NCBI GenBank assembly: GCA_938030845.1
Contig: CALHIC010000143.1
Coordinates: forward strand, 1-8,551
Reading direction: 5' to 3'
Length of the DNA stretch: 8,551 nucleotides
Source: an uncultured Oribacterium sp.
Lineage (GTDB): Bacteria; Bacillota; Clostridia; Lachnospirales; Lachnospiraceae
The translations under genes were made by a program, and so were the position numbers. Shown piece by piece: positions 6,072 to 8,551 of the stretch (position 1 is its first letter; each line of letters opens with the position of its first letter). A model generated the notes under the pieces. The model was not told the origin of the DNA. It did not search any database and worked only from the letters and a program-made list of their open reading frames with translations.

Positions 6072-7166
6072 CTATCGAAGCACTCTGGCACCGGCTCCCT
6101 TCATCAGCGCCTCCACCTCTTCTTTTCTGGCCATGGTGGTGTCTCCCGGTGTGGTCATGGCTAAAGCGCCGTGGCAAACCGCATATTGGATGGCAAGAGC
6201 CGGATCTCCCTTTTCCATTAAGCCGTACAGAAGGCCTGAGGCAAAGGAATCCCCTCCTCCCACTCGGTCAAAGATTTCCAGCTTGGGGAAGGACATTCCC
6301 TCATATACCTGGCCCTCTGCATAGCAAATGCCGGACCAGTCATTTACCGTAGCACTATGTACGGTTCGAAGACTGGTAGCCACCACCTTGAAGTTGGGAT
6401 AAAGCTTTACCAGCTCTTCCTGCATTTTCCCATAGGCCTTAGGATCCAAATGCTTTAAGTCCTTCTGTCCTTCTACACGAAGACCAAGACAGGCGGTGAA
6501 GTCCTCTTCATTTCCCATCATAATATCCACGAACTTAGCCGCTTCCCGGTTCACTTCCTGCGCCTTCTCTACACCGCCGATAGCGTCCCACATGGAGGGG
6601 CGGTAATTTAAGTCGTAGGAAATCACCGTGCCGTGCTTCTTTGCCGCTTCCATCACCGCCAGCATAGTTTCTCCTGACTGTTCCGAGAGAGCAGCATATA
6701 TTCCTCCGGTGTGAAGCAGACGAACCCCCAGCTCTCCAAAGATTCTATCCAAATCAATATCTTCCTTCTTCAGCTTGGAAATGGCGGTATTTGCCCGGTC
6801 GGAACAGCCCTTGGCGCCTCTTACCCCGAAGCCCCGCTCCGTAAAGTTTAGACCGTTTCGGCAGGTTCTTCCGATGCCATCCGTCTTTGCCCAATGGATA
6901 AAGGATGTATCCACGCCTCCCTGCAGAATAAAGTCTTCTACAAGGTATCCGATTTCATTTGCCGCAAATGCTGTAATTACCGCAGTTTTCAAAGAGAAAC
7001 AGCGTCGAAGTCCCCGCACCACATTGTACTCTCCGCCACCTTCCCAAACCTTGAATTGTCTGGCGGTACGAATCCGGCCCTCTCCCGGATCCAAGCGAAG
7101 CATGATTTCTCCTAAGGAAATGGCGTCGTAAGCGCAGTCTTTTTTCTCTCGAAATGATAAAGCCAT
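6072..7166 (-). CDS. kdgK: 2-keto-3-deoxygluconate kinase, PfkB family
   Basis: This is a 364-aa cytosolic sugar kinase that most likely phosphorylates 2-dehydro-3-deoxygluconate to KDPG, feeding hexuronate or pectin breakdown into KDPG aldolase. Seen: the ribokinase/PfkB N-terminal strand YDAISLGEIMLRLDP; the glycine-rich first signature EGGGEYNVVRGL (residues 42-53); NFTERGFGVRG in the substrate lid region; LLHTGGIYAALSE; SYDLNYRPSMW; and the second PfkB signature DRVGGGDSFASGL at 300-312, with catalytic base Asp306. DRVGGGD departs from the common DTxGAGD, a variant I associate with this clostridial and actinobacterial subgroup. The start at 7166 is fixed by GGAGG 7 nt upstream; an in-frame upstream ATG at 7226 has no such site. 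No aldolase or uronate gene lies in the window, so the substrate is inferred from family resemblance, and another sugar acid is possible. Confidence 0.85.
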   Translation of the reverse strand: MALSFREKKDCAYDAISLGEIMLRLDPGEGRIRTARQFKVWEGGGEYNVVRGLRRCFSLKTAVITAFAANEIGYLVEDFILQGGVDTSFIHWAKTDGIGRTCRNGLNFTERGFGVRGAKGCSDRANTAISKLKKEDIDLDRIFGELGVRLLHTGGIYAALSEQSGETMLAVMEAAKKHGTVISYDLNYRPSMWDAIGGVEKAQEVNREAAKFVDIMMGNEEDFTACLGLRVEGQKDLKHLDPKAYGKMQEELVKLYPNFKVVATSLRTVHSATVNDWSGICYAEGQVYEGMSFPKLEIFDRVGGGDSFASGLLYGLMEKGDPALAIQYAVCHGALAMTTPGDTTMARKEEVEALMKGAGARVLR

Positions 7167-7247
7167 AAGGGTTCCTCCTCTATCTTCTGTCCAAATGCTC
7201 TTTCCTACTCTAACATAAAAATGCAATGGCTCACAGGAGGCTTTTTC

Positions 7248-7253
7248 ACTATA
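7248..7253 (-). promoter_or_regulatory. Candidate -10 box for the KDG kinase
   Basis: Minus-strand TATAGT is one base from the -10 consensus. There is only a weak -35 (TGTCTA, inside the first repeat unit) 17 nt upstream. It would start RNA near 7241 with a leader of about 75 nt. The 21-bp repeats lie directly upstream, the position of activator or curvature elements. TGTTAGAGT at about 7206-7214 is a second candidate. Confidence 0.35.
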
Positions 7254-7258
7254 CTTTT

Positions 7259-7343
7259 CCTTACGGTTTTAGACATTTTTCCTATGGTTTTAGACGTTTT
7301 TCCTATGATCTTAGATACTTTTCCTATTATCTTATACATTCTT
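7259..7343. repeat. Four-copy 21-bp tandem repeat with phased T-tracts
   Basis: On the plus strand units start at 7259, 7281, 7302 and 7323 (spacing 22, 21, 21), with forms such as CCTATGGTTTTAGACGTTTTT. Each unit has two T-rich tracts. Tract centres fall near 7268, 7278, 7289, 7299, 7311, 7320, 7332 and 7341, averaging about 10.5 bp, which is the helical repeat and predicts intrinsically curved DNA. The array lies between the kinase's likely promoter and the flagellin terminator. The 7170-7395 gap has no other gene that I support. Confidence 0.8.
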
Positions 7344-7395
7344 TCCGTTGTGGCAGACTCTATTTTATCTTATCCGAGCGCTTCATTTACAGCAC

Positions 7396-7428
7396 AAAAA
7401 AACCGGAGCCCCTACCGGCCCCGGTTTT
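7396..7428 (-). terminator. Strong intrinsic terminator of the flagellin gene
   Basis: On the minus strand AAAACCGGGGCC pairs with GGCTCCGGTTTT (12 bp with one G-U pair, 6-nt loop), followed by a run of T. It lies about 42 nt after the flagellin stop. The plus strand also ends in TTTTCCTTGTTTTTT, so it may work in both directions and insulate the kinase region from flagellin transcription. Confidence 0.92.
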
Positions 7429-7469
7429 CCTTGTTTTTTGAAAGTATTTCCTTGCTTTCTTAGAAAGTC

Positions 7470-8348
7470 TTATCTCAGAAGAGAAAGAACTCCCTGTGGC
7501 TGCTGGTTAGCCTGAGAAAGCATAGACTGTGCAGCCTGGTTAAGAATGTTATTCTTAGTGAAAGCTGCCATTTCCTTAGCCATATCTGTATCACGGATTC
7601 TGGACTCAGCTGCAGTCATGTTCTCGTTTGTGGTCTTAAGGTTGTTGATGGTGTGCTCAAGACGGTTCTGAGATGCTCCAAGCTTTGCTCTGTGAGTAGA
7701 TACAGAATTGATAGCCTTGTTGATGGTAGTAATTGCAGAGTTTGCCTTAGATACGGTAGATACATCGACTGCATTTACTCCTAATGCAGTGGAGCCCATC
7801 TTAGCTGTAGCAATGGTCAAGGTTTCTCCGGCGGTTGGTCCAATCTGTACTACGATACCGCCTGCTGCCGGTGCTGCAGCTCCACCAGGTCCCGGTGTAC
7901 CCGTAGCTGCAGCTGCTGCTCCGGGAGCATTTCCGGTATTTAAGGGCTTTACACCATTGTAGTCTGTGGTGGACGCGATTCTGTTCAGCTCAGCCTTTAA
8001 AGCGGTAACCTCTTCTCCGATAGCTGTACGAGCTGTAGAGTTGTAGGTTCCGTTAGCGGACTGAGTAGCCAGAGTTACCATACGCTGTAACATGGAGTGA
8101 GTCTCTGTTAAAGCACCTTCAGCGGTCTGGATTAAACCGATTGCATCGTTTGCATTGGAAGTTGCCTGATCAAGACCGTTGATCTTGGAACGCATCTGCT
8201 CGGAAATAGCAAGACCTGCTGCATCATCTGCAGAACGGTTGATTCTATATCCGGAAGACAGCTTCTCCAAGTTCTTCTGTCCGTTAGATGCGTTAGCGGA
8301 AAGGTTTCTGTAAGCGTTGTTTGCTGCAATATTGTGTTGAATAACCAT
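7470..8348 (-). CDS. fliC: Flagellin, filament subunit with minimal variable domain
   Basis: This is the subunit exported through the flagellar type III apparatus to polymerise as the filament. The 292 aa are short for flagellin. The N-terminal D0/D1 core (about 1-137) has the hallmark IQHNIAANNAYRNL and LSSGYRINRSADDAAGLAIS. The C-terminal D1/D0 core (about 200-292) has ESRIRDTDMAKEMA and the ending QQPQGVLSLLR. Between them the usual surface domain is reduced to an Ala/Gly/Pro-rich stretch (about 138-164) and a small beta-rich piece (165-195). The TLR5-contact helix reads LQRMVTLATQSANGT: the key Arg (Arg89) is kept, but the Glu four residues after it in Salmonella (LQRVREL) is Thr. AGGAGG lies 8 nt before the ATG. 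No SigD-type promoter is seen upstream in the window. B. subtilis calls the equivalent gene hag. Confidence 0.97.
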   Translation of the reverse strand: MVIQHNIAANNAYRNLSANASNGQKNLEKLSSGYRINRSADDAAGLAISEQMRSKINGLDQATSNANDAIGLIQTAEGALTETHSMLQRMVTLATQSANGTYNSTARTAIGEEVTALKAELNRIASTTDYNGVKPLNTGNAPGAAAAATGTPGPGGAAAPAAGGIVVQIGPTAGETLTIATAKMGSTALGVNAVDVSTVSKANSAITTINKAINSVSTHRAKLGASQNRLEHTINNLKTTNENMTAAESRIRDTDMAKEMAAFTKNNILNQAAQSMLSQANQQPQGVLSLLR

Positions 8349-8356
8349 AGTAATAT

Positions 8357-8389
8357 CCTCCTGATTTCGGCATGCCAGAACCTCCCTGT
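8357..8389 (-). promoter_or_regulatory. Two CsrA-like GGA sites in the flagellin leader
   Basis: On the minus strand ACAGGGAGGT (8380-8389) resembles the CsrA consensus core ACARGGA, and 16-17 nt downstream CAGGAGGAT is the Shine-Dalgarno site itself. In B. subtilis, CsrA blocks flagellin translation by binding one upstream site and one on the ribosome site, and FliW relieves it. The same arrangement is visible here. Whether this genome encodes CsrA and FliW is not known from the window. Confidence 0.45.
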
Positions 8390-8396
8390 CCTATGC

Positions 8397-8430
8397 AAAT
8401 CTTCTTTTCCGGCGCCAGAAAAGAAGATTT
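8397..8430 (-). other. Long perfect inverted repeat in the flagellin leader
   Basis: AAATCTTCTTTTC and GAAAAGAAGATTT form a perfect 13-bp stem around an 8-nt GC-rich centre (GGCGCC at its core), which could extend the pairing. It lies 49 nt before the flagellin ATG and just upstream of the possible CsrA site. On the minus strand no T-run follows, so it is not a terminator for upstream transcription. A role in mRNA stability or presenting the CsrA site is plausible. Confidence 0.8.
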
Positions 8431-8551
8431 TCTTTGCCTTTTCTTGTCTTTCGACTGATTTTTTGCCTTTTGGCTGTTACGGTCCGAAGACCAATGTCCT
8501 CTTCCCAAGGAAGAGAGTTCTGTCGCAAGTTTTTAGGTTTTATTCTTGCTA
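8431..8551 (-). other. Further upstream leader or intergenic sequence of flagellin
   Basis: No gene is supported here. It contains two more small hairpins: GGTC-TTCG-GACC with a UUCG tetraloop (8481-8492) and CTCTTCC-TTG-GGAAGAG (8499-8515). If the promoter lies beyond the right edge, the flagellin mRNA has a structured leader of over 200 nt. I found no good SigD (TAAA-N15-GCCGATAA) or SigA promoter in this stretch. Confidence 0.5.

Noticed and set aside
7221..7463. Plus-strand 80-aa open frame with a hydrophobic seven-residue repeat (VLDIFPM-like)
   Set aside because: The 7-aa repeat is simply the 21-bp DNA repeat read in frame. No ribosome site is suitably spaced before the ATG, and the frame runs into the flagellin terminator.
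8293..8508. Basic 71-aa open frame upstream of flagellin
   Set aside because: It overlaps the flagellin start in another frame, has no ribosome site, and encodes low-complexity Lys/Gln/Ser translated from leader hairpins.
8505..8551. SigD-type flagellin promoter
   Set aside because: CTAAA and TAAA occur on the minus strand, but nothing resembling CCGATAT lies 15-16 nt downstream.

Overview
The window looks like chromosomal DNA from a motile, anaerobic, low-to-moderate GC Firmicute, most likely a Lachnospiraceae-type Clostridia. The support is indirect: strong AGGAGG-type ribosome binding sites before most genes, a manganese (yybP-ykoY) riboswitch ahead of mntP, a clostridial-style flagellin, and a KDG kinase of the Firmicutes/Actinobacteria type. 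The genus cannot be fixed from the sequence alone.

Layout, left to right. Positions 1-1676 (minus strand) hold a two-gene operon. mntP (manganese exporter) is first and mutY (A/G-specific adenine glycosylase, running off the left edge) follows 13 nt later. Positions 1677-2078 are the long leader of that operon: a probable promoter, a manganese riboswitch, a switching hairpin, an intrinsic terminator, and a set of degenerate tandem hairpin repeats. Positions 2181-2609 (minus) encode a small PPC/DUF296-domain protein. Its upstream region (2651-2770) is a four-copy 30-bp tandem repeat, and next to it (2775-2840) is a three-copy 22-bp repeat. Positions 3049-5211 (plus) encode the S1-domain protein Tex. 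Positions 5255-5820 (minus) are a DinJ-YafQ-type toxin-antitoxin operon with its own promoter, a candidate operator and a terminator. Positions 6072-7166 (minus) encode a 2-keto-3-deoxygluconate kinase. Behind it, at 7259-7343, is a four-copy 21-bp repeat with T-tracts in helical phase. Positions 7470-8348 (minus) encode a flagellin whose variable domain is reduced to a short Ala/Gly/Pro-rich segment. It has a structured leader upstream and a strong terminator downstream.

How the parts fit together. mntP and mutY are probably read from one manganese-responsive transcript, which links metal efflux to a DNA repair enzyme. The toxin-antitoxin pair is an autonomous module between tex and the kinase. 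The other genes are separate transcription units of ordinary metabolism and motility.

The coding content is conventional, and I do not see a new multi-gene system. The less expected material is between the genes. Three intergenic regions carry short tandem arrays, one of them carrying two different ones, with periods of about 36-41, 30, 22 and 21 bp. They are placed where promoters or leaders should be. Two of these (the 30-bp array with repeated -10-like dyads and the 21-bp phased T-tract array) look like regulatory architecture worth testing.
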